DNA of 13,615 nucleotides from Chloroflexota bacterium (GTDB lineage Bacteria; Chloroflexota; Dehalococcoidia; SM23-28-2; RBG-16-64-32), in NCBI GenBank assembly GCA_005880075.1, contig VBJT01000105.1:1-13615 (forward strand), given 5' to 3'. Positions within the stretch are counted from its first letter, which is position 1. Every line of letters begins with the position of its first letter. Positions 1-5,727 of the stretch are shown here, one piece after another. The position numbers were made by a program, and so were the translations under genes. The notes under the pieces are model-generated. The model worked only from the letters and a program-made list of their open reading frames with translations. It had not been told where the DNA came from and made no database searches.

Positions 1-163
1 GGTCTTCGGCCTTCTGCCGCACGACGCAGGTATTCACGACGGCAAGATCCGCTTCGCCGGCCGTCTCGGCCGCTTCCCAGCCCAGCTTCGCGAGGCCCGC
101 CGCCAGCTTCTCCGAGTCCGCCTCGTTCATCTGGCAGCCTTCGGTCCAGATGTGGTACCGCAT
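1..163 (-). CDS. miaB: tRNA-2-methylthio-N6-isopentenyladenosine synthase MiaB, N-terminal part (cut by window edge)
   Basis: Only the first 54 residues lie in the window. They show the start of an N-terminal methylthiotransferase (UPF0004) domain: the GCQMNEADSE motif with Cys10, and NTCVVR with Cys46. These are two of the three cysteines that in this family hold the auxiliary 4Fe-4S cluster. The GCQMNE wording fits MiaB better than the relatives RimO or MtaB. MiaB is a cytoplasmic radical-SAM enzyme that adds the 2-methylthio group to i6A37 of tRNAs. The third cysteine and the radical-SAM CxxxCxxC lie outside the window. The start is the ATG at 163-161. No Shine-Dalgarno is visible; a TAAAAT hexamer sits 9 nt upstream, overlapping the end of the preceding gene. 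The gene follows the gamma-glutamyltransferase-like gene by 24 nt, so the two may be co-transcribed. Confidence 0.85.
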   Translation of the reverse strand, partial: MRYHIWTEGCQMNEADSEKLAAGLAKLGWEAAETAGEADLAVVNTCVVRQKAED

Positions 164-187
164 GACCACTCGATTTTAGCAGGATGG

Positions 188-1495
188 CTAATACCCGATC
201 GCCGCCCCATCTGAACGCGGATCGAACGCCGCTGCGACATGCCCGCTCTCGACCAGGATCGCGTGCGCGTGCCCTGCAAGCTCCGGAAAATCTCCCGATA
301 GCGGCTCTGCACCAATCTCCGGCAGCCCAGGCTCAGCGACAAGCCTCCCGCCGCGGTGCATCCAGCGCGGCGCCGCGATCGCCTCGCCTAGCTCCTGCCC
401 GGCGATGAACACGCGCGCGAGTAACTGAAGATGGATCTCGATCTGCGTGTCGCCGCCCATCGTTCCGAAGACGAGCTTCGGCCGGCCGTCCTGGAGCGCC
501 ATAGCGGGCGCAAGGGTGTGCGTCGGCCGCATCTTCGGCGCATATTCGTGCGGCCTAAAGTACGCGGCCCGGTTGTTCAGGAGAACACCTGTCGCCGGCA
601 CGACGACGCCCGACCCGAAGGCTTGGTACAGGCTCTGATTCAGGCTGACTGCCATGCCGTTCTCGTCCCGCGCGCAGAGGTAGATCGTATCGCCGGTCTC
701 GCCCGCGCCGCCGGTAACCGAATCGAGCGCGCGGATTATCCGCAGATGGAACTCGGCATCGTCCGGCGTGAGCCCGTCGAGCGGCTCCATTCGCTCGATC
801 GCCCGCAGAGCGAGATGTCCGCGGCTGTTCGGCGGCATCTCGCAGACTTCCAGCCCGGTGAAGCTCGTCCGCTCGGGCTCGACCCACTCCGCCTTGTGCT
901 CGGCGAAGTCGTCGCGCGTAAACGGAGGAGGTGCGTTCTTTGCCACGGGGCCGGTGTAGAACTCCTCGATGCTCTCCAGCGTGTCCGCGAGTTCTGGCTG
1001 CCGAAGCGGCCCCTCCGCCAGGAATATGCGCGCCGCCTCCTCATCGCGCTGGAGTAGCGGCGCTGCACCTCTCGTGACCCGAGCGAGGCTCGGCGCCCGT
1101 TGGCATCCGTCGTGCGCAAGCCGGATCGCCGGCCGCGCCAGCTCCTCGATCGAACGCGTGCCGTACCGTGCGAGCAGCGCGAGCCACCCGGCGACCGCGC
1201 CGGGCACGACCGCCGAGCGGATGCCGGTGCGAGGCACCGACTCGCCGTTCAGGGGCGCGGCTTCCGGAAGGCGGCCGCTGGAGTTGAGGCCCAACAGCTC
1301 GCCTTCAGCCCAGACCATCGTGAACAGATCACCGCCTAGCCCGCACATGTGGGGATAGACAACGGCGAGCACGAGGTTCGCAGCCACGGCGGCGTCTACG
1401 GCATTCCCGCCCGACGTCAGCACGGCGAGCCCCGCCGATGACGCCAGGGCGTGCGGTGAGGCAATCGCGGCGCGCGGGAACGGCGGGGCGCTCAC
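188..1495 (-). CDS. Gamma-glutamyltransferase (gamma-glutamyltranspeptidase) family protein, short cytoplasmic type
   Basis: The 435-residue protein belongs to the Ntn-hydrolase gamma-glutamyltransferase family. Members cleave gamma-glutamyl bonds of glutathione or related compounds after self-cleavage into two subunits. The large-subunit start is clear (SGGNAVDAAVAAN, residues 28-40; CGLGGDLF, 51-58). The likely autocleavage and nucleophile residue is Thr270 in GETGDTIYL, followed by MAVSLNQS (281-288) and FGSGVVVP (293-300). FGTMGGDTQ (343-351) and the C-terminal DPRSDGAAIGY are also typical. No signal peptide is seen. At 435 residues it is shorter than secreted GGTs of about 550-580, so it resembles the cytoplasmic YwrD-like branch, whose substrates are poorly known. 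The start is GTG at 1495-1493. There is no Shine-Dalgarno, but TAGAAT lies 10 nt upstream. It lies just upstream of miaB and divergent from the VTT membrane gene. Confidence 0.85.
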   Translation of the reverse strand: MSAPPFPRAAIASPHALASSAGLAVLTSGGNAVDAAVAANLVLAVVYPHMCGLGGDLFTMVWAEGELLGLNSSGRLPEAAPLNGESVPRTGIRSAVVPGAVAGWLALLARYGTRSIEELARPAIRLAHDGCQRAPSLARVTRGAAPLLQRDEEAARIFLAEGPLRQPELADTLESIEEFYTGPVAKNAPPPFTRDDFAEHKAEWVEPERTSFTGLEVCEMPPNSRGHLALRAIERMEPLDGLTPDDAEFHLRIIRALDSVTGGAGETGDTIYLCARDENGMAVSLNQSLYQAFGSGVVVPATGVLLNNRAAYFRPHEYAPKMRPTHTLAPAMALQDGRPKLVFGTMGGDTQIEIHLQLLARVFIAGQELGEAIAAPRWMHRGGRLVAEPGLPEIGAEPLSGDFPELAGHAHAILVESGHVAAAFDPRSDGAAIGY

Positions 1496-1505
1496 AACGG
1501 GCCTG

Positions 1506-1511
1506 ATTCTA
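1506..1511 (-). promoter_or_regulatory. Candidate -10 hexamer (TAGAAT) for the GGT-family gene
   Basis: TAGAAT on the minus strand ends 10 nt before the GTG start, in a GC-rich context and with no Shine-Dalgarno between. No convincing -35 is visible. If functional, the mRNA leader would be only a few nucleotides long. Confidence 0.3.
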
Positions 1512-1571
1512 GCACGCGCTTCCAGAGGCGCTTCTAATCCTCCTTTTCATTTCAAGCCGGGCGGCCCGCCC

Positions 1572-1577
1572 TATACT
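1572..1577 (+). promoter_or_regulatory. Candidate -10 hexamer (TATACT) for the VTT membrane protein gene
   Basis: TATACT matches the TATAAT consensus at five of six positions and ends 7 nt before the ATG at 1585. This places the expected transcription start at, or one base before, the start codon. A weak TTTCAA lies 16 nt further upstream (1550-1555) as a possible -35. No ribosome-binding site is present. Confidence 0.4.
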
Positions 1578-1584
1578 GAACCCC

Positions 1585-2283
1585 ATGGCAGAAACGCCCG
1601 TCGAGACCGAGGGCGCGCACGGCGAACCGCCGCCCCACCGCATCGTTCTCGACGCCCCTTCCTGGCTTCCCACCGAGAAATTTCCGCGAAACGTCATCAT
1701 CGGCGTGCTTATGACGTTCGTTGCCGTCGTCCTTGCCGCAACCATCATTCCCTTCGCTCTCGGCTGGCTGGACCAGGGAGACTTCGAGGCGTTCGGCTAC
1801 GCCGGCATCTTCCTCGCGAACTTCTTCGGAACCGCCACCGTATTTATTCCCGTCCCGGGCCTCACGGCCGCCGGCCAGGCGCTAATCGTTGAGGGCCCGC
1901 GCGACCTCGACCTCAACCCCTTTGGCGTGATCGTCGCCGGTGCCTCGGGCATGACGCTTGCCGAGAGCACGTCTTATGCGACGGGCGCGATCGGCCGAGG
2001 TCTCGCCGAGGAGCGGCCGATGCCGCTCGGCGGCCGCATCGGCCGCCTTCTGCGGCGGGCGGCCCACTGGGTCGACTGGCTGATGCTGCGTTACGGCTTC
2101 GCGACGCTCCTGGTGCTTTCGGCCATCCCCAACATCTTCTTCGAGTTTGCCGGTATCACGGCCGGCGCCACGCGCATGAACTTCGGCCGCTTCATGCTCG
2201 CGGTCGCTATCGGCAAGACCATTCGCGTCATATTACTCGTCGTCCTAGGGAACGCCCTGCTCGACCTCTTCGAACCCGCCTAA
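1585..2283 (+). CDS. VTT-domain (DedA / SNARE-associated Golgi-like) integral membrane protein
   Basis: This 232-residue protein has a hydrophilic N-terminus (1-35) and hydrophobic segments near residues 37-60, 71-100, 112-137, 167-195 and 202-227. VTT-family marks are present: GYAGIFLANFFGTATVFIPVPG at 71-92, AESTSYATGAIG at 126-137 with the conserved acidic Glu127, and AIPNIFFEFAGITAGATRM followed by GKTIR (180-198 and 210-214). The family includes DedA proteins, implicated in undecaprenyl-phosphate or phospholipid translocation and membrane homeostasis. The exact substrate cannot be read from sequence. The start is the ATG at 1585, with no Shine-Dalgarno and TATACT immediately upstream. 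The gene stands alone, divergent from the GGT-family gene and convergent with the DUF429 gene. Confidence 0.85.
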   Translation: MAETPVETEGAHGEPPPHRIVLDAPSWLPTEKFPRNVIIGVLMTFVAVVLAATIIPFALGWLDQGDFEAFGYAGIFLANFFGTATVFIPVPGLTAAGQALIVEGPRDLDLNPFGVIVAGASGMTLAESTSYATGAIGRGLAEERPMPLGGRIGRLLRRAAHWVDWLMLRYGFATLLVLSAIPNIFFEFAGITAGATRMNFGRFMLAVAIGKTIRVILLVVLGNALLDLFEPA

Positions 2284-2356
2284 TGCGTCATTTCGCGCGC
2301 GGGGGCGGGGCCACCCCTTTCGTCTGAGCCCATCCACGCATCAGGGTGGTGGCGAG

Positions 2357-2382
2357 AGGCCTGCCCTGAGTGAGGGCGGCCT
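2357..2382. terminator. GC-rich hairpin between convergent genes, possible terminator
   Basis: Left arm 2357-2367 (AGGCCTGCCCT) pairs with right arm 2373-2382 (AGGGCGGCCT) as ten base pairs with one bulged T, around the loop GAGTG. It lies between the convergent VTT and DUF429 genes, where a two-way terminator would be expected. Neither side has a clear T-run, so intrinsic termination is uncertain. The rest of 2284-2465 shows a small GGGAC/GTCCC inverted repeat at 2435-2446 and no gene. Confidence 0.35.
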
Positions 2383-2465
2383 GGGGGAGGACAGGAACGG
2401 AAAATCTTTACCCTTGCCATACGGACGCTCATACGGGACTGGTCCCAGGTTTCGGCACCGTGGCC

Positions 2466-3173
2466 CTATGCTGGCAGCCACATCTCCATGCGTAGCCCGC
2501 GCTCGTCGACTTGAGGCTCGCGCGGTATTCGCTTAGCAGTGCCGCCCGCCGCGCAGGCCGCCGTCCTGGCGCAAGCGAGTGCGTCGATGTAGTCGTCCAT
2601 CTGGCAAAGGCCGCGAAGTTTCTTCGGTAGCTGAGCATTACGCTCAAGCTCGGGAAAGATGGTCAGGAGCAGACGCCAGCGTTGGTCGCGTCCGGCCGCA
2701 GTCTTCTTGTTGGCGACCACCGAGGCACCGCCGTTGAGCGACCAGAATGATAGCTCCGGGTGGGCCTCTCGCAGGCGGTCCTGCATTCCCGCCTTTATCT
2801 CCTCATCGACCTCGCGCACTTTCGGCGAAATGTTGAACGATTGCTTGTTCAGGTTGCGCCCGGTGAGCTGGAAATTGACATCGCTCGCATCGCGGTAGTC
2901 CGCGAAAGACGGAGCGCGCCTCGACGGCGGGGGAAAGACGCTCGAAGCGCGGCCGCGCCCGAGCATCCGGCGCGCCTCGACATCGCACGACCGCTGCCCC
3001 GGACGGTCGAGCAGGCCGATCGGAATATCGATGCAGATCAGCTCAGCCGGCGAGTCGAGAACGTCGCGAAATGAGGAGCGAACGAAGGAATCGATCACCG
3101 CTCCGCTGTCAGCGTCGACGGTGACGCAACACCACCCGCTACGGCAGCCGTCTACGCCGAGAACGAGAGTCAT
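2466..3173 (-). CDS. DUF429 family protein (predicted RNase H-fold nuclease)
   Basis: The 235-residue protein matches the DUF429 family over its full length. The N-terminal VLGVDGCRSGW contains Asp8. ICIDIPIGLLD (47-56) contains Asp49. A KQSFNISPKVREVD block (110-123), HPELSFWSLNGG (138-149), a Lys-Lys pair (156-157) and MDDYIDALACA (192-202) follow. The separated acidic residues Asp8, Asp49 and Asp193/194 suit a metal-dependent RNase H-like fold, which is why the family is often called a predicted nuclease. No reaction is established for it, to my knowledge. The start is the ATG at 3173-3171. There is no Shine-Dalgarno; TAAGCT ends 6 nt upstream, pointing to leaderless expression. It is divergent from tRNA-Ser and convergent with the VTT gene. 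Confidence 0.8.
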   Translation of the reverse strand: MTLVLGVDGCRSGWCCVTVDADSGAVIDSFVRSSFRDVLDSPAELICIDIPIGLLDRPGQRSCDVEARRMLGRGRASSVFPPPSRRAPSFADYRDASDVNFQLTGRNLNKQSFNISPKVREVDEEIKAGMQDRLREAHPELSFWSLNGGASVVANKKTAAGRDQRWRLLLTIFPELERNAQLPKKLRGLCQMDDYIDALACARTAACAAGGTAKRIPREPQVDERGLRMEMWLPA

Positions 3174-3179
3174 GGCATT

Positions 3180-3185
3180 AGCTTA
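3180..3185 (-). promoter_or_regulatory. Candidate -10 (TAAGCT) for the DUF429 gene
   Basis: The hexamer keeps the key T1, A2 and T6 of the -10 consensus and ends exactly 6 nt before the ATG. Transcription would then begin at the A of the start codon. It is weak by itself and is listed because four other genes here show the same arrangement. Confidence 0.25.
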
Positions 3186-3200
3186 CGCCCGTTCCTCGAT

Positions 3201-3209
3201 TGATATACT
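3201..3209 (+). promoter_or_regulatory. Extended -10 promoter element of tRNA-Ser
   Basis: TGATATACT is an extended -10 (TGN followed by TATACT). It ends 13 bp before the mature tRNA 5' end, so transcription should start near 3216. No good -35 is visible, which is usual for extended -10 promoters. Confidence 0.55.
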
Positions 3210-3222
3210 GTAAAAGCCGCGC

Positions 3223-3314
3223 GGAGGGATCGCATAGTGGCCGAGTGCGCCCGCCTGCTAAGCGGGTAGGGGGCGAAAGCTCCCTCGTGGGTTCGAATCC
3301 CACTCCCTCCGCCA
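3223..3314 (+). tRNA. tRNA-Ser (anticodon GCT)
   Basis: A complete class II tRNA can be folded by hand. The acceptor stem is GGAGGGA with TCCCTCC. The D-arm is short. The anticodon stem is CCCGC/GCGGG around CTGCTAA, giving anticodon GCT, which reads the serine codons AGC and AGU. The long variable arm is GGGGGC with GCTCCC around GAAA. The T-arm is GTGGG/CCCAC around TTCGAAT. The 3' end has discriminator G and an encoded CCA (3312-3314). An extended -10 promoter lies just upstream. No duplicated tRNA 3' end (attR-like copy) was noticed downstream. Confidence 0.96.
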
Positions 3315-3586
3315 GTCACATTCTTCGGGGAGCCAAGCGTGGGGATCCAAGCGAATTTCCGATAATGTCCTTCCGGTCACAGCAAGAGTGGGAACTGACT
3401 CCGCCTCAATCACACGGAGGCAAACGGCATTTGGATTCGGTGCGAAGAAGGCGGCGCAGGCCGCCTCCGTCAACTAGCTGAAAGTGGAGATCGAGCTTTA
3501 AGTATGGTCTGAAAGTTCATCCCTAACTGCAGCTGACATTATTTCTTCATCCGACAGTTGGCGGGGCTCAGTGGCGAGCTCAGTCC
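3315..3586. other. Intergenic stretch without a recognisable gene
   Basis: I see no convincing gene between the tRNA and the DUF1801 stop. It contains a small hairpin at 3449-3466 (AGGCGGC and GCCGCCT around GCAG) without a T-run. Near 3567-3590 there is a run of CTCAG-type short repeats. Confidence 0.5.
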
Positions 3587-4066
3587 TCAGCTCACCGCTT
3601 TCTTCACGAGGGCGCCGATCTTTGCCTCTTCGGCGGTAGTCAACTCCTTCAGCGCGAAGGAGATTGGCCACATGGCGCCTTCGTCGAGGTTCGCCGCGTC
3701 GTTGAAGCCAAACGTCGCGTACCTCGAGTTGAACTTCTGCGCGCTCTGGAAGAAGCAGACGACCTTGCCGTCCTTGGCATACGCGGGCATCCCGTACCAG
3801 GTTTTCGGCGAGAGGGTTGGCGCACTGGCTTTGATGATTGCATGGAGCCGCTTGCCCATCGCGCGATCCCGTTCCGGCATCTCGGCGATCTTTGCAAGCA
3901 CGGCGCTTTCCCCGTCCGCCTTGTCCGCCCTCAGCTCTTGGATACGCTCCTTCATCGCGTCTCGTTCCTCGTCCGTGAATCCCTTGAACTTCTTTTTGAT
4001 CGCGGTGGTGCTCTTGGCGGACTTCTGCGTGGCCTTCTTGGCTGCCTTCTTGTCGACTACTTGCAT
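3587..4066 (-). CDS. DUF1801 (YdhG-like) family protein with a lysine-rich N-terminal tail
   Basis: The 159-residue protein has two parts. Residues 1-28 are strongly basic and Lys/Ala-rich (KKAAKKATQKSAK), probably disordered. From about residue 50 it matches the DUF1801 domain: LAKIAEMPERDRAMGKRLHAI (58-78), LSPKTWYGMPAYAKDGKVVCFF (85-106), SRYATFGF (114-121) and the C-terminal helix ending ALVKKAVS. The family is related to Bacillus YdhG/Fra-type proteins, sometimes called iron chaperones; its biochemical role is not settled. The basic tail resembles nucleic-acid-binding tails of histone-like proteins, but that is only a similarity of composition. The start is the ATG at 4066-4064 with a modest GAAAGG site 8 nt upstream. 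It lies 42 nt after the ferredoxin gene on the same strand, with an inverted repeat between them. Confidence 0.75.
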   Translation of the reverse strand: MQVVDKKAAKKATQKSAKSTTAIKKKFKGFTDEERDAMKERIQELRADKADGESAVLAKIAEMPERDRAMGKRLHAIIKASAPTLSPKTWYGMPAYAKDGKVVCFFQSAQKFNSRYATFGFNDAANLDEGAMWPISFALKELTTAEEAKIGALVKKAVS

Positions 4067-4082
4067 ATAAGATGCCTTTCTA

Positions 4083-4103
4083 CCGCGATTAATATTATCG
4101 CGG
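4083..4103. promoter_or_regulatory. Perfect inverted repeat, candidate operator or hairpin
   Basis: CCGCGAT and ATCGCGG are perfect 7-bp arms around the AT-only spacer TAATATT. The repeat lies between the ferredoxin stop and the DUF1801 start, 17 nt upstream of the latter. No T-run follows on the minus strand, so an operator for the DUF1801 gene is at least as likely as a terminator for the ferredoxin gene. Confidence 0.4.
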
Positions 4104-4108
4104 GGCGG

Positions 4109-4597
4109 CTAGCTCGCCGCCGTGTCGACGGCCGTCAGCTCGATCGGCTCGAAGATGCGCTTTTTCAGCGCCTCACGCGGCGGGTCGATGTAGATCGCCG
4201 CCCAGCCGCACGACTGCTCGCAAAGGCGGCAGCCCGTGCAGCGCTTCTCGATGACCTTCGCCACTCCGAAGAAGTCGCCCACCTGCTTGCCCGAGACATC
4301 AAGCTCCAGTGCGTCGAACGGACAGATGTGGATGCACAGCTCGCATCCGGAGCCGATGCAGTTGTCGTCGATGACGATCGCCTTCGGCCACTCGCGCCGC
4401 GGGAAGCCCTTGCCGATGTCCCCGAACTCGTCCGCGATACACTCCACAGGACAAACGACTCCGCACGCCCCGCAGTCGATGCACAGCTCAGGGTCGATGA
4501 TGTGCATGCCGTTGCGGACGCCGGTAATCGCGTCCGTCGGGCACCGCTTCGTGCAGGCGGTGCAGCCAATACACGTCTCGAGAATCTTGTATGACAT
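4109..4597 (-). CDS. Small ferredoxin-like protein with four 4Fe-4S binding motifs
   Basis: The 162-residue protein is built of cysteine motifs. Cluster 1 is Cys9-12-15-19 (CIGCTACTKRCP). Cluster 2 is Cys39-42-45-49 (CIDCGACGVVCP). Cluster 3 has wider first spacing, Cys80-85-88-92 (CIGSGCELCIHICP). Cluster 4 is Cys120-123-126-130, with Gly in place of the usual Pro after the last Cys. It is a cytoplasmic electron carrier or electron-transfer subunit; no partner domain is present. The start was set at the ATG at 4597-4595 (MSYKILETCIGC) because AGAGGA lies 9 nt upstream and the protein begins right at the first motif. A longer frame to 4759 would add 54 unconserved residues and overlap sucD. 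It follows sucD by 148 nt on the same strand. That suggests a link to acyl-CoA or 2-oxoacid metabolism, for example as electron acceptor of an oxoacid:ferredoxin oxidoreductase, but this is inference. Confidence 0.8.
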   Translation of the reverse strand: MSYKILETCIGCTACTKRCPTDAITGVRNGMHIIDPELCIDCGACGVVCPVECIADEFGDIGKGFPRREWPKAIVIDDNCIGSGCELCIHICPFDALELDVSGKQVGDFFGVAKVIEKRCTGCRLCEQSCGWAAIYIDPPREALKKRIFEPIELTAVDTAAS

Positions 4598-4691
4598 ACC
4601 ACAAAGTCCTCTACCAGTATAGGACGCGCTCAGTACCCCATCAACCGAGCCATACGCGGCGAGGCGGGGACCGAGCCCCGAAAATCTCGTC

Positions 4692-4747
4692 GTACCTTGT
4701 ACTTGGTACTTCGAATCTCGTACTTGAGCTCCGACCTCCGACCTCTT
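4692..4747. repeat. Degenerate heptanucleotide tandem repeat after sucD
   Basis: Eight consecutive 7-nt units can be read on the plus strand: GTACCTT, GTACTTG, GTACTTC, GAATCTC, GTACTTG, then AGCTCCG, ACCTCCG, ACCTCTT. The first group shares GTACYT and the second CTCCG. The array runs from the sucD stop codon into the spacer before the ferredoxin gene. It lies in the untranslated part of the minus-strand transcript. Confidence 0.5.
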
Positions 4748-5621
4748 AGCTACCCCCAACCACCTGCGCCGTCACTGCCCCGATCTCCGCCGGCGAGTCC
4801 ACGATCGTCGCGCCCGCGGCCCGCAACGCCTCCTTCTTCGCCGACGCGGTCCCCGCCGCACCCACGATGATCGCCCCCGCGTGGCCCATCCTCCGTCCCG
4901 GCGGCGCCGTCGCGCCCGCGATAAACGCCACCACGGGCTTCTTCATCTCGCTCGCGATATAATCCGACGACTGCTGCTCCGCCACTCCGCCGATCTCGCC
5001 GATCAGCACGACGGCCTCCGTACCCGGGTCTTCGTTAAACATTCGCAGCGCCTCCACCTGCGTCGTCCCGATCACCGGGTCGCCGCCGACGCCGACGCAT
5101 GTGCTCTGGCCAACCCCGCGCTCCGTTAGCTGCGCGACCGCCTCGTACACCAGCGTCCCCGACCGCGAAATGACTCCCACCTTGCCCTTCGAGAACACAT
5201 TCCCCGGCATGATCCCCACACGCGCCTCTCCCGGCGTAATCACCCCCGGGCAGTTCGGCCCGATTACCGTGAGGTCCGACCCCTTCAGGAAGCGCCGCAC
5301 CCGCACCATGTCCATCGTCGGCACACCCTCGGTGATGCAGATAATCACCGGCATCTCCGCGTACGCCGCCTCCAGCACCGCATCGGCCGCAAACGGCGCC
5401 GGCACGAAGATCAGCGCGCAGTTCGCATCGGTCTTTGCGACCGCCTCGGCCACGGTATCGAACACCGGCACGCCCTCCGCCTCCTCGCCCCCTCGCCCCG
5501 GCGTCACCCCGGCGACTACCTTCGTCCCGTACTCGATGCAGCGCCGCGTCTGAAACGAACCTTCCTTCCCCGTGATTCCCTGCACGAGCAAGCGCGTGCG
5601 GGGGCCGACTAAGATCGACAT
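4746..5621 (-). CDS. sucD: Succinyl-CoA ligase (ADP/GDP-forming) subunit alpha
   Basis: At 291 residues the protein has the usual SucD length (289 in E. coli). With the beta subunit, SucD interconverts succinyl-CoA plus phosphate and succinate plus CoA with NTP formation in the TCA cycle. The CoA-binding GITGKEGSFQT is at 15-25, GPNCPGVITPG at 121-131 and SRSGTLVYEA at 152-161. IGEIGG (207-212) carries the conserved Glu209. RMGHAGAIIVG (244-254) carries the phosphorylated His247. The start is the ATG at 5621-5619, with GGAAGAGG about 5 nt upstream. An extension to 5654 would add 11 unconserved residues. sucC, normally directly upstream, is not present: the preceding gene on this strand is the DinB-domain gene 106 nt away. 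The beta subunit must therefore be encoded elsewhere. The ferredoxin gene lies downstream. Confidence 0.93.
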   Translation of the reverse strand: MSILVGPRTRLLVQGITGKEGSFQTRRCIEYGTKVVAGVTPGRGGEEAEGVPVFDTVAEAVAKTDANCALIFVPAPFAADAVLEAAYAEMPVIICITEGVPTMDMVRVRRFLKGSDLTVIGPNCPGVITPGEARVGIMPGNVFSKGKVGVISRSGTLVYEAVAQLTERGVGQSTCVGVGGDPVIGTTQVEALRMFNEDPGTEAVVLIGEIGGVAEQQSSDYIASEMKKPVVAFIAGATAPPGRRMGHAGAIIVGAAGTASAKKEALRAAGATIVDSPAEIGAVTAQVVGGS

Positions 5622-5631
5622 AACGCCTCTT

Positions 5632-5700
5632 CCGTCATTCTGAGCGGCGACCACGCTTGCTGCGCACTCGAACGCCGCTCCCCGAAGGAATCTGGGGTGG
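5632..5700. repeat. Degenerate copy of an intergenic CATTCTGAGCG...GAATCT type repeat
   Basis: The spacer between the DinB gene and sucD contains GTCATTCTGAGCGGCG at one end and CCCCGAAGGAATCTGGGG at the other, with CCCC/GGGG able to pair. This wording resembles dispersed non-coding repeats seen between genes in many bacterial genomes. I rely on memory for that, and see only one copy here. It abuts the sucD ribosome-binding site. Confidence 0.3.
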
Positions 5701-5727
5701 AGCAGGCGTTCGCGCGTTCGTCCGGCG

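Noticed and set aside
431..1057. Long plus-strand frame of 208 codons, with other plus-strand frames over 184-1358
   Set aside because: They lie antisense to the well-conserved gamma-glutamyltransferase-family gene and show no family resemblance. They are GC-driven shadows.
3223..3480. tRNA-Ser as integration site of a mobile element
   Set aside because: No integrase gene and no repeated tRNA 3' end were seen downstream.
3200..3481. Plus-strand frame through the tRNA gene
   Set aside because: It is accidental reading through tRNA-Ser and the following spacer.
4109..4759. Longer ferredoxin starting at 4759
   Set aside because: The additional N-terminus is unconserved, spans the heptad array and overlaps sucD. 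The ATG at 4597 has a proper ribosome-binding site.
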